From NCBI GenBank assembly GCA_002482435.1, contig DLFZ01000152.1, positions 1 to 5,618 on the forward strand: 5,618 nucleotides of DNA, read 5' to 3'. The translations under genes were made by a program, and so were the position numbers. Position 1 is the first letter of the stretch, and the number at the start of each line of letters is the position of its first letter. The notes beneath the pieces were generated by a model. It was not told the DNA's origin. It saw only the letters and a program-made list of their open reading frames with translations, and made no database searches. The stretch is from Christensenella sp. UBA7707 (GTDB lineage: Bacteria > Bacillota > Clostridia > Christensenellales > CAG-138). Below are positions 1 through 5,196 of the stretch, in pieces.

Positions 1-61
1 AAAGGAAGCGCAAAGAAACCAACCCTGCGGCTGGCTCTCTACAAAACCGATGTTGCGTTTG

Positions 62-93
62 AAAAAGCTCCGTTATTTAGCGGCGAGCTTTTT
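62..93 (-). terminator. rpsT intrinsic terminator overlapping the 3' end of the CDS
   Basis: Read on the minus strand, AAAAAGCTC (93-85) and GAGCTTTTT (70-62) form a perfect 9-bp inverted repeat around a 14-base loop. The distal arm ends in five Ts. The proximal arm lies inside the last codons of rpsT and the TAA stop (75-73) is in the loop, so the terminator begins within the gene. The T tract is partly consumed by the stem (A-T pairs), as is common in A-tract/U-tract terminators. This suits a monocistronic rpsT transcript. Confidence 0.8.
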
Positions 94-333
94 GGCGAGC
101 TGCGCCTTTTTGCGGTTCGCCGCGTTTTTATGGATAACGCCCTTAGCGGCAGCCTTGTCGACGGTGCTCACGGTTTGCACGAACGCCTTTTCGGCGGCGG
201 CCTTATCGCCGTTTGCGACTACGGCGTCAAAGCTCTTGACGGACGTTTTAACCTGCGAAGAGATCATACGATTGCGAAGATTTTTTTTTGCGGTAATACC
301 CACGCGCTTTAAAGCGGACTTGTGGTTTGCCAA
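73..333 (-). CDS. rpsT: 30S ribosomal protein S20
   Basis: Encodes S20, a primary 16S rRNA-binding protein of the 30S subunit that acts in early small-subunit assembly. The 86-residue product has the family's usual length. It opens with MANHKSALKR, is rich in Lys and Ala throughout, and carries the conserved C-terminal segment GVIHKNAANRKKAQLAKKL (residues 65-83). The start codon is TTG (complement of CAA at 331-333). It is the only start that gives the canonical MANxKSA N-terminus, and an AGGGAG Shine-Dalgarno lies at 343-348, 9 bases upstream. A UUG start is also known for E. coli rpsT, where it matters for autogenous translational control; whether that holds here is inference. The gene is transcribed away from gpr from a strong promoter at 372-400 and ends in a hairpin terminator overlapping its last codons. 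It is very probably monocistronic. Confidence 0.97.
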   Translation of the reverse strand: MANHKSALKRVGITAKKNLRNRMISSQVKTSVKSFDAVVANGDKAAAEKAFVQTVSTVDKAAAKGVIHKNAANRKKAQLAKKLAAK

Positions 334-371
334 AACAATTCACTCCCTGTCTTTTTAATCGAACATTGTGC

Positions 372-400
372 ATTATAGCATGGAAAAATGCGCATTGCAA
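372..400 (-). promoter_or_regulatory. SigA-type promoter of rpsT
   Basis: On the minus strand there is a -35 box TTGCAA (400-395), a 17-base spacer, and a perfect -10 TATAAT (377-372) preceded by an extended -10 TGC (380-378). The predicted transcript start near 365 leaves a leader of about 31 bases before the TTG start codon. The match and spacing are what a highly expressed ribosomal protein gene would need. Confidence 0.88.
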
Positions 401-433
401 GCATAATCCCACGAAACACAAAGCATTTTTCGC

Positions 434-463
434 AAATAGCACGCCCGCCTTGCGGCAATACTA
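434..463 (+). promoter_or_regulatory. Candidate forespore (SigF/SigG) promoter of gpr
   Basis: GGCAATACTA (454-463) matches the SigF -10 consensus GGNRANAHTR at every position. AAATA (434-438) sits 15 bases upstream and matches GYWTA at 3 of 5. Read as SigG (gHATR-N18-CATWHTA), AAATA and AATACTA (457-463) are 18 bases apart and match 4 of 5 and 6 of 7. Dual SigF/SigG use is known for B. subtilis gpr. The start would fall near 470, about 33 bases before the ATG. A rival SigG-like pair is GCATA (401-405), N18, CATTTTT (424-430), which abuts the rpsT -35 box. All matches were made by eye from remembered consensus sequences. Confidence 0.5.
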
Positions 464-502
464 GTTTTACGGAATTTTCAACGAATTGTCAAGGAGATTT
501 TT

Positions 503-1426
503 ATGCCGAACAACATTTATACAGACCTTGCAATGGAGGCGCGCGAACTTCACCCGGAATTGCGGGGTGTGGTGGAGGAAAAAGATGAGCGCCCGGGTAT
601 TACGATTTCGCGTATCAAGGTGGAAACTGAGGAGGCCGCAAAGGAGATCGGCAAGCAAATCGGTACCTATGTTACGCTTGACGCGCCCGATCTCCTCTGC
701 CGACCGCTCGACCTTTTCGAGGAACTGTCAAAGGCACTCAGCGATGAGTTGAAAGCCATGCTCAAGGACTTAAAAAAAGACGCAACGGTGCTTGTGGTTG
801 GGCTTGGCAACCGCTCCATCACGCCGGACTCCCTCGGCCCTGCGGTTGCGGAACTTGTGTATGTGACGCGGCATATCACTGAATTTCTTCCCGATGCGCT
901 CCCCGGCCCTGTGCGCTCGGTATGCTCTGCCGCACCCGGCGTGCTCGGCGTGACCGGCATTGAAACCATGGAGGTAGTACGCGGCATCACAGAGCATGTA
1001 AAGCCCGATCTTATCATTGCCATCGACTCGCTGGCGTCGCGCCGCGCCGCACGCATCAGTACGACGCTTCAAATAACGGATGCGGGCATCAGCCCCGGCA
1101 GCGGCGTCGGTAACACGCGCGCAGGCCTCAACAAGGATACCTTTGGTGTACCCGTAATTGCCATCGGCGTACCGCTTGTGGTTTACGCCTCCACCATTTC
1201 GCAGGATACCATAAGCCTCATCGCCGACGAAACCGGGCTTCACCGCGACGAGGAACGATTAAAGGAGCTTGCCGAAAAAGTGATCAGCGAAAAAATCGGC
1301 ACGCTCATCGTTACCCCCAAGGACATCGACACCATTGTAAAGGACATGTCGCGCATCCTAGCGGACGGCATCAACCTTGCTCTGTTCGACGCCTCCTATG
1401 ACGAGATCCGCATGCTCGTTGCATAA
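503..1426 (+). CDS. gpr: Spore germination protease Gpr (peptidase family A25)
   Basis: Gpr is made as a zymogen in the forespore and, after processing, degrades small acid-soluble spore proteins at germination to free DNA and supply amino acids. Residues 7-12 (TDLAME) match the SASP-like self-cleavage site of the family, so the propeptide is only about 8 residues, against 15-16 in Bacillus. The conserved core is visible: VVGLGNRSITPDSLGP (98-113), APGVLGVTGIET (144-155), IIAIDSLASR (171-180), ITDAGISPGSGVGN (191-204) and the C-terminal TPKDID (271-276). D109 and D175 are 66 residues apart, the same spacing as Asp127 and Asp193 of B. megaterium Gpr, so the proposed catalytic pair is kept. At 307 aa it is some 60 shorter than the Bacillus protein, mostly through loss of a loop after residue 240. 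The start is fixed by AAGGAG at 491-496, 6 bases upstream. It is probably cotranscribed with spoIIP. Confidence 0.96.
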   Translation: MPNNIYTDLAMEARELHPELRGVVEEKDERPGITISRIKVETEEAAKEIGKQIGTYVTLDAPDLLCRPLDLFEELSKALSDELKAMLKDLKKDATVLVVGLGNRSITPDSLGPAVAELVYVTRHITEFLPDALPGPVRSVCSAAPGVLGVTGIETMEVVRGITEHVKPDLIIAIDSLASRRAARISTTLQITDAGISPGSGVGNTRAGLNKDTFGVPVIAIGVPLVVYASTISQDTISLIADETGLHRDEERLKELAEKVISEKIGTLIVTPKDIDTIVKDMSRILADGINLALFDASYDEIRMLVA

Positions 1427-1432
1427 CCCCCC

Positions 1433-1463
1433 GCCCTCTTACATACCTATGATGCAGGAGGGC
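1433..1463 (+). promoter_or_regulatory. Hairpin that pairs the spoIIP Shine-Dalgarno
   Basis: GCCCTCTT (1433-1440) can pair with AGGAGGGC (1456-1463), 8 bp with one G-U, around a 15-base loop. The right arm contains the whole spoIIP ribosome-binding site AGGAGGG (1456-1462), which sits 8 bases before the ATG. The left arm begins 7 bases after the gpr stop codon, so a ribosome terminating on gpr would cover it. This suggests translational coupling or control of SpoIIP dosage. No T tract follows, so it is not a terminator. The pairing is seen; the function is inferred. Confidence 0.45.
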
Positions 1464-1470
1464 TTGTCAT

Positions 1471-2538
1471 ATGAAAAAAGGGCATTTACGGCGAAAAGGC
1501 AAGAATATGCCGGCCATCCTTCAAGGCCGCGGCGCGCGCATCACATCCGTTGCTGCAATCGCTCTGCTCGCATTTTTCCTGCTGCTGCAAAGCACACTCT
1601 ACTGGGGCGGCAATACGCAGGCGGGACGCGAGCTTTTGTCGTTCCAGTTTCCGTTTTTGTATGGTGTGCCAAGTGACGCTACGCTTCCCGGGGACGAAGC
1701 GGAGCATGAGGCCTCGCAGAGCGGCAGCGCTGAAAGCCCAATTAAGGTAGAACTGACCGACTTCGACGAAGGCGTGAGCGACGAGATCCGCCTCGAGCTT
1801 TTGAACGTTTCCACTCCTGAAACCATCAGCCTTTCGGGCACAGAACCGCGCGTGCTCATTTACCACACGCACACCACAGAGGCGTATACGCCGACCCAAA
1901 AATATCCCTACGTAGCCTGCGGCGAATGGCGCACCCGCCAGAATGACCGCAACGTGGTTGCGCTCGGCGAAAAGCTCACGCAGCTTCTGTCGCAAAAATA
2001 CGGCATCGCAACCTTGCATGATACGACGGATCACGAGCCGCCCAGGCTGAATACCGCTTACGAGCGCTCGCTTGTTACCATGCTCAAATACAAAAAGCAG
2101 TACCCGTCGCTCACCATGTTCATTGATATTCACCGCGACGCTTACGGTTCAAGCGCTTCAGGCACGAAGGACTATGTGGTCATCGACGGCAAAGAGGTTG
2201 CGCGGATGATGTTTGTTGTGGGCACGGGAGAGGGCGCCACCGGAACCGGTTACAACGAAATGCCGGACTTTGCCTCCAACTACGCGCTCGCTAAAAAAAT
2301 CAGCGAGCGGCTGGCACAATTCGACTCACGACTTGTGCGTGAAATACGCGTAAAGAAAGGCCGCTACAACCAACATGTGTCAAGCCAATGCCTGCTAGTT
2401 GAAATCGGCCACAACGCCAACACCTTCGAACAGGCGCAAAACGCCATGGATTACCTCGCGCAAGCCATTGCAGACGTTGCGGGCGTTGAGTACGAGCAGG
2501 CGGATTCGGTGCAGACCATTTACCAGTTCACTCCCTAG
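1471..2538 (+). CDS. spoIIP: Stage II sporulation protein P, engulfment peptidoglycan hydrolase
   Basis: SpoIIP is a membrane-anchored amidase/endopeptidase that works with SpoIID and SpoIIM to thin septal peptidoglycan so the mother cell membrane can engulf the forespore. The 355-residue product has a short basic N-terminus, one membrane segment at about residues 24-45 (ITSVAAIALLAFFLLLQSTL region), a low-complexity acidic linker at about 68-105, and the catalytic domain from about 125. Signature motifs are VLIYHTHTTEAY (128-139), FIDIHRDAYG (217-226) and CLLVEIGHNANT (307-318). By analogy with amidase_3 enzymes, H132, E137 and H221 are likely zinc ligands and E311 the catalytic glutamate; this mapping is inference. 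The ATG has a strong AGGAGGG 8 bases upstream. The gene follows gpr by 44 bases with no evident promoter of its own, which fits a gpr-spoIIP operon as in Bacillus. The SD lies in a hairpin. Confidence 0.96.
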   Translation: MKKGHLRRKGKNMPAILQGRGARITSVAAIALLAFFLLLQSTLYWGGNTQAGRELLSFQFPFLYGVPSDATLPGDEAEHEASQSGSAESPIKVELTDFDEGVSDEIRLELLNVSTPETISLSGTEPRVLIYHTHTTEAYTPTQKYPYVACGEWRTRQNDRNVVALGEKLTQLLSQKYGIATLHDTTDHEPPRLNTAYERSLVTMLKYKKQYPSLTMFIDIHRDAYGSSASGTKDYVVIDGKEVARMMFVVGTGEGATGTGYNEMPDFASNYALAKKISERLAQFDSRLVREIRVKKGRYNQHVSSQCLLVEIGHNANTFEQAQNAMDYLAQAIADVAGVEYEQADSVQTIYQFTP

Positions 2539-2555
2539 CGCGTTTAAAAGCACTT

Positions 2556-2579
2556 AGCAACGTTGCTTGCCTAACAGGC
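2556..2579. repeat. 12-bp palindrome followed by a small inverted repeat
   Basis: AGCAACGTTGCT (2556-2567) is a perfect palindrome, and GCCT-AAC-AGGC (2569-2579) is a 4-bp stem with a 3-base loop directly after it. They lie 17 bases after the spoIIP stop and before the GC-rich hairpin. They could be an operator half-site pair, part of the 3' structure of the spoIIP mRNA, or chance. No protein is implied by the sequence alone. Confidence 0.3.
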
Positions 2580-2585
2580 GAAAAA

Positions 2586-2626
2586 GCCGCCGCACCATGA
2601 GCATTATGCCTTGGCGCGGCGGCCTT
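2586..2626 (+). terminator. Probable terminator of the gpr-spoIIP operon
   Basis: GCCGCCGC (2586-2593) and GCGGCGGC (2616-2623) form a perfect 8-bp all-GC stem. The 22-base loop can fold further (CCA 2595-2597 with TGG 2612-2614, and GCA/TGC around TTA at 2601-2609). Five As precede the stem, but only CTTT follows it, so the U tract is short and termination may be leaky. Leakage would give alpha-galactosidase some expression from the sporulation operon. Confidence 0.6.
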
Positions 2627-2639
2627 TGCATGGTAAACT
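2611..2639 (+). promoter_or_regulatory. Possible promoter of the alpha-galactosidase gene
   Basis: TTGGCG (2611-2616), a 17-base spacer and TAAACT (2634-2639) match SigA boxes at 4 of 6 each, with an extended -10 TGG (2631-2633) just before. The start would be near 2646, about 30 bases before the ATG. The -35 box lies in the right arm of the preceding hairpin. I saw no clear catabolite-repression (cre) box by eye. Confidence 0.33.
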
Positions 2640-2665
2640 TTAGGAAACCTCAATCACCGTTTGTT

Positions 2666-2670
2666 GGAGG
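2666..2670 (+). promoter_or_regulatory. Shine-Dalgarno that sets the alpha-galactosidase start
   Basis: GGAGG at 2666-2670 is 5 bases before the ATG at 2676. The reading frame is also open to a TTG at 2661, but that start would place this strong ribosome-binding site inside the coding region and would itself have none. The ATG is therefore preferred. Confidence 0.8.
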
Positions 2671-2675
2671 CGCTC

Positions 2676-5006
2676 ATGAGCGTACATCTTTTTACAAAAA
2701 ATACCAGCTACATTCTTGACGTACTGCCAAGCGGACATTTGAGCCTTGTTTACTACGGCAGGCGCATCCGCGAACGGGAGGGCTATTCCGCGCTCACCGA
2801 AAAACGTGCCACACCTTACGGCTCCATGATAGCGTACGCACGCAGCAACGACGCATTCGGACTCGATGACGTGTGCCTTGCATGTTCCTCCTACGGCCGG
2901 GGGGATTTTCGCGAGGCGTGCGTGGAGGTTCTCCTGCCCGACGGTTCGAACACGGCGGATTTTACCTTCGTATCCCACAGCGTGCTTTCGGAAAAGCCCA
3001 CAATGGAAGGTCTTCCTTCCGCCTACGACCCGGATGGCACGGCGGAAACACACCTTTTCGAGCTTGCGGACAGTGTTTTGGGGGTTACGCTGAAGCTTTT
3101 TTATACCGCGTTTTATGACAGCGATGTGATTTGCCGAAGAATGGAGCTTGTAAACCGCTCCGGCGCGCAAGTTCTTATCAAGCGCGCAATGAGCATGCAG
3201 CTTGACCTGCCGCAAACGGATTTTACGCTTCTCACCTTTACAGGCGCGTGGGCGCTCGAGCGCCAGCGTCAGGAAAAACCGCTCTCGACGGGCATCTACG
3301 TAAACGACGCGAAAACAGGGCTTAGCAGTGCACGTGCAAACCCCTTCATTATGCTGCGACAAAACGATGCAACGGAACACGCGGGCGATGTTTACGCATT
3401 CAACCTGATCTATAGCGGTAACCACGCGGAGATCGTTGAGGTAACGCACGAAGGAAAAACGCGCGTGCTTTCGGGCATCAACCCCGCCACCTTCCTTTGG
3501 ACGCTCGAAAACGGCGAAAGCTTCTTTACGCCTGAGGCGATAATGACCTACTCGCACGAAGGGCTCAACGGCGCTTCTCAGCATATGCACCGTTTTGTGA
3601 ACCGCCACATCGTGCGCGGGGTTTGGAAAAACAAGGAGCGCCCTATCCTCATGAACACGTGGGAGGGCTGCTACTTCGACTTTGACGAACACAGGCTTCT
3701 TTCTATGGCAAAGCAGGCCGCAAAGCTTGGCATCGAACTTTTTGTGCTGGACGACGGCTGGTTTGGCGAACGAAACGACGACAAACGCGCGCTTGGCGAC
3801 TGGTTCGTCAACAAGAAAAAGATGCCGCACGGGCTTGACGGGCTTCAAAAAAAGCTCAAGGCGCTCGGGCTCGATTTCGGGCTTTGGGTGGAGCCGGAAA
3901 TGGTCAACGAGGACAGTGACCTTTACCGCGCGCACCCTGACTGGGCCGTGAAACTTCCCAACCGCGAAGCTGCGCTTGGACGCACCCAGTTGGTGCTCGA
4001 CCTTACCAACGAGGCCGTTCGCAAGTATTTGATCGAAACGATGAGTACGGTGTTTTCAAGCGCTGAGATCACCTATGTAAAGTGGGACTGCAACCGCAAT
4101 TTTTCGGACATGTACGCCCCTACGCTCCCGCCAACGCGGCAGGGCGAGTTTTTCCACCGTTATGTGCTTGGGCTTTATGAAGTGCTTGACGCGCTTACAA
4201 AGCGCTTCCCGAACATCCTGTTTGAGTCGTGCGCCTCAGGCGGCAACCGCTTTGACCTAGGAATGCTTTGCTATATGCCACAAACCTGGGCCAGCGACAA
4301 CACCGACCCAATTTCACGCCTCATCATACAGGAAGGCACAAGCTATGGTTACCCATTGAGCGTCATCGGCGCGCATGTTTCGCAAAGCCCGCATTCCCCA
4401 ACGCTTCGCGCGACTTCTGTTGAAACGCGTTTCAATGTTGCGGCGTTTGGCGCGTTCGGCTATGAGCTTGACCCGACAGAACTCACACCGTTTGACAAAA
4501 CGTGCGTAAAACGGCAGATCGAGTTTTATAAAACGCACCGGAGGCTATTTCAGTTCGGCACGTTTTACCGCATGGAATCCGCCTTTGAAAGCAACCGCCC
4601 CGTATGGGCTGTGGTGAGCGACGACGGGCGCGAAGCATTTGCGGGCTTTTACCAATTTACCGCTTCGGCAACGCACGCGCACGACGTGCTTCGCGTGAAC
4701 GGGCTCGATCCCGAAGCGCTTTTCGAGGTAAAAAATCGCCCGCAGTACATCAGCGTAAAAACCTTCGGCTCGCTCATCAACCACATAAGCCCAATAAAGC
4801 TTTCAGGCGAAGGGCTTCCGCTCATGCTCATCGCGCGGCGCTACATGTTTCCCGTCAACGAGGAACGTTACCTCATCGGCGGCGATGCACTTTCCTACCG
4901 CGGCATTTCCCTGATGCAGCAGTTTGCAAGCACCGGCTACAACGAAAACGTTCGCGTTTTGGGCGACGGCGGCTCGCGCATTTATCACATCAAGGCAGTA
5001 GATTAA
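2676..5006 (+). CDS. Alpha-galactosidase, glycoside hydrolase family 36
   Basis: Retaining exo-enzyme that removes terminal alpha-1,6-galactose from melibiose, raffinose-type sugars or galactomannan fragments. The 776-residue product has the GH36 layout: N-terminal beta-sandwich (about 1-310), TIM barrel (about 315-640) and C-terminal beta domain. Active-site motifs are WEGCYFDF (from W329), LDDGWFG with D359/D360, KWDCNR with nucleophile D471, ESCASGGNRFD with C519, and WASDNTD with acid/base D541. The nucleophile to acid/base spacing is 70, as between D478 and D548 of the Geobacillus enzyme, and W329, D359, D360, K469 and C519 fit the same offset of 7. No signal peptide is visible, so it should act in the cytoplasm on imported oligosaccharides. 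No transporter, regulator or galactose pathway gene accompanies it here. agaA/melA-type names are possible, but I cannot choose one. Exact substrate is unknown. Confidence 0.95.
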   Translation: MSVHLFTKNTSYILDVLPSGHLSLVYYGRRIREREGYSALTEKRATPYGSMIAYARSNDAFGLDDVCLACSSYGRGDFREACVEVLLPDGSNTADFTFVSHSVLSEKPTMEGLPSAYDPDGTAETHLFELADSVLGVTLKLFYTAFYDSDVICRRMELVNRSGAQVLIKRAMSMQLDLPQTDFTLLTFTGAWALERQRQEKPLSTGIYVNDAKTGLSSARANPFIMLRQNDATEHAGDVYAFNLIYSGNHAEIVEVTHEGKTRVLSGINPATFLWTLENGESFFTPEAIMTYSHEGLNGASQHMHRFVNRHIVRGVWKNKERPILMNTWEGCYFDFDEHRLLSMAKQAAKLGIELFVLDDGWFGERNDDKRALGDWFVNKKKMPHGLDGLQKKLKALGLDFGLWVEPEMVNEDSDLYRAHPDWAVKLPNREAALGRTQLVLDLTNEAVRKYLIETMSTVFSSAEITYVKWDCNRNFSDMYAPTLPPTRQGEFFHRYVLGLYEVLDALTKRFPNILFESCASGGNRFDLGMLCYMPQTWASDNTDPISRLIIQEGTSYGYPLSVIGAHVSQSPHSPTLRATSVETRFNVAAFGAFGYELDPTELTPFDKTCVKRQIEFYKTHRRLFQFGTFYRMESAFESNRPVWAVVSDDGREAFAGFYQFTASATHAHDVLRVNGLDPEALFEVKNRPQYISVKTFGSLINHISPIKLSGEGLPLMLIARRYMFPVNEERYLIGGDALSYRGISLMQQFASTGYNENVRVLGDGGSRIYHIKAVD

Positions 5007-5091
5007 GGTTTTAAGCAAGCTGTTGTGCGTTTGATATTTTGCGACGCGCGGCTTTTGTCACAAAAATTTTTCATAGCAGCCGATGTTCGGT

Positions 5092-5120
5092 TTGCATTGA
5101 CGCTTCAAATCCTTTACAAT
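5092..5120 (+). promoter_or_regulatory. Possible promoter upstream of trmK
   Basis: TTGCAT (5092-5097, 3 of 6), a 17-base spacer and TACAAT (5115-5120, 5 of 6) form a plausible SigA promoter. The start would be near 5127, giving a leader of about 70 bases to the trmK ATG. That leader would contain the hairpin at 5138-5164. A small inverted repeat CCGA-TGT-TCGG (5080-5090) lies just before the -35 box. Confidence 0.45.
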
Positions 5121-5137
5121 GAAGATACAGGCATTTT

Positions 5138-5169
5138 CGCGCCGTTTTTTTGATACCCGGCGCGTTTTT
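5138..5169 (+). terminator. Terminator-like hairpin between the alpha-galactosidase gene and trmK
   Basis: CGCGCCG (5138-5144) and CGGCGCG (5158-5164) form a perfect 7-bp GC stem around a 13-base T-rich loop, followed by five Ts (5165-5169). That is the form of an intrinsic terminator on the plus strand. It may end the alpha-galactosidase transcript, whose stop is 131 bases upstream. It lies only 27 bases before the trmK ATG and downstream of the candidate trmK promoter, so it could also act as a leader attenuator or partial terminator. Confidence 0.6.
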
Positions 5170-5196
5170 AGCGTTATGTTATATGATGGGGGCATC

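Noticed and set aside
1..72. Possible 3' end of a convergent plus-strand gene such as holA, ending at a TGA at 60-62
   Set aside because: holA lies next to rpsT in Bacillus, but the 20 or so residues visible here do not resemble anything I can identify, and two other plus frames are also open.
50..358. 102-codon plus-strand frame opposite rpsT
   Set aside because: A hydrophobic-looking shadow of a Lys/Ala-rich ribosomal gene (Lys codons read as Phe/Leu in antisense). No ribosome-binding site, and it overlaps the rpsT leader.
770..1243. 157-codon open frame on the minus strand
   Set aside because: In-register antisense shadow of gpr with no recognisable domain.
1486..2133. 215-codon open frame on the minus strand
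   Set aside because: In-register antisense shadow of spoIIP, Arg/Ala rich with no recognisable motif.
2661..2675. TTG start at 2661 for the alpha-galactosidase
   Set aside because: It would put the GGAGG ribosome-binding site inside the gene; the ATG at 2676 has ideal spacing.
2640..3935. 431-codon open frame on the minus strand
   Set aside because: It lies wholly opposite the alpha-galactosidase gene in exact codon register. Such frames arise when TTA, CTA and TCA are rare in the sense gene. Its protein shows no family pattern, while the sense frame has a complete GH36 active site.
4604..5014. 136-codon plus-strand frame inside the alpha-galactosidase gene
   Set aside because: Arg/His-rich out-of-frame shadow of the C-terminal domain, without a start signal.
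5053..5070. TTTTG-TCA-CAAAA hairpin after the alpha-galactosidase gene as its terminator
   Set aside because: Only 5 AT-rich base pairs and no GC core; too weak compared with the hairpin at 5138-5164.
5119..5196. Longer trmK starting at ATG 5119 or 5176
   Set aside because: The added residues do not fit the TrmK N-terminus, neither ATG has a Shine-Dalgarno, and the upstream stretch contains a promoter-like -10 box and a terminator-like hairpin.
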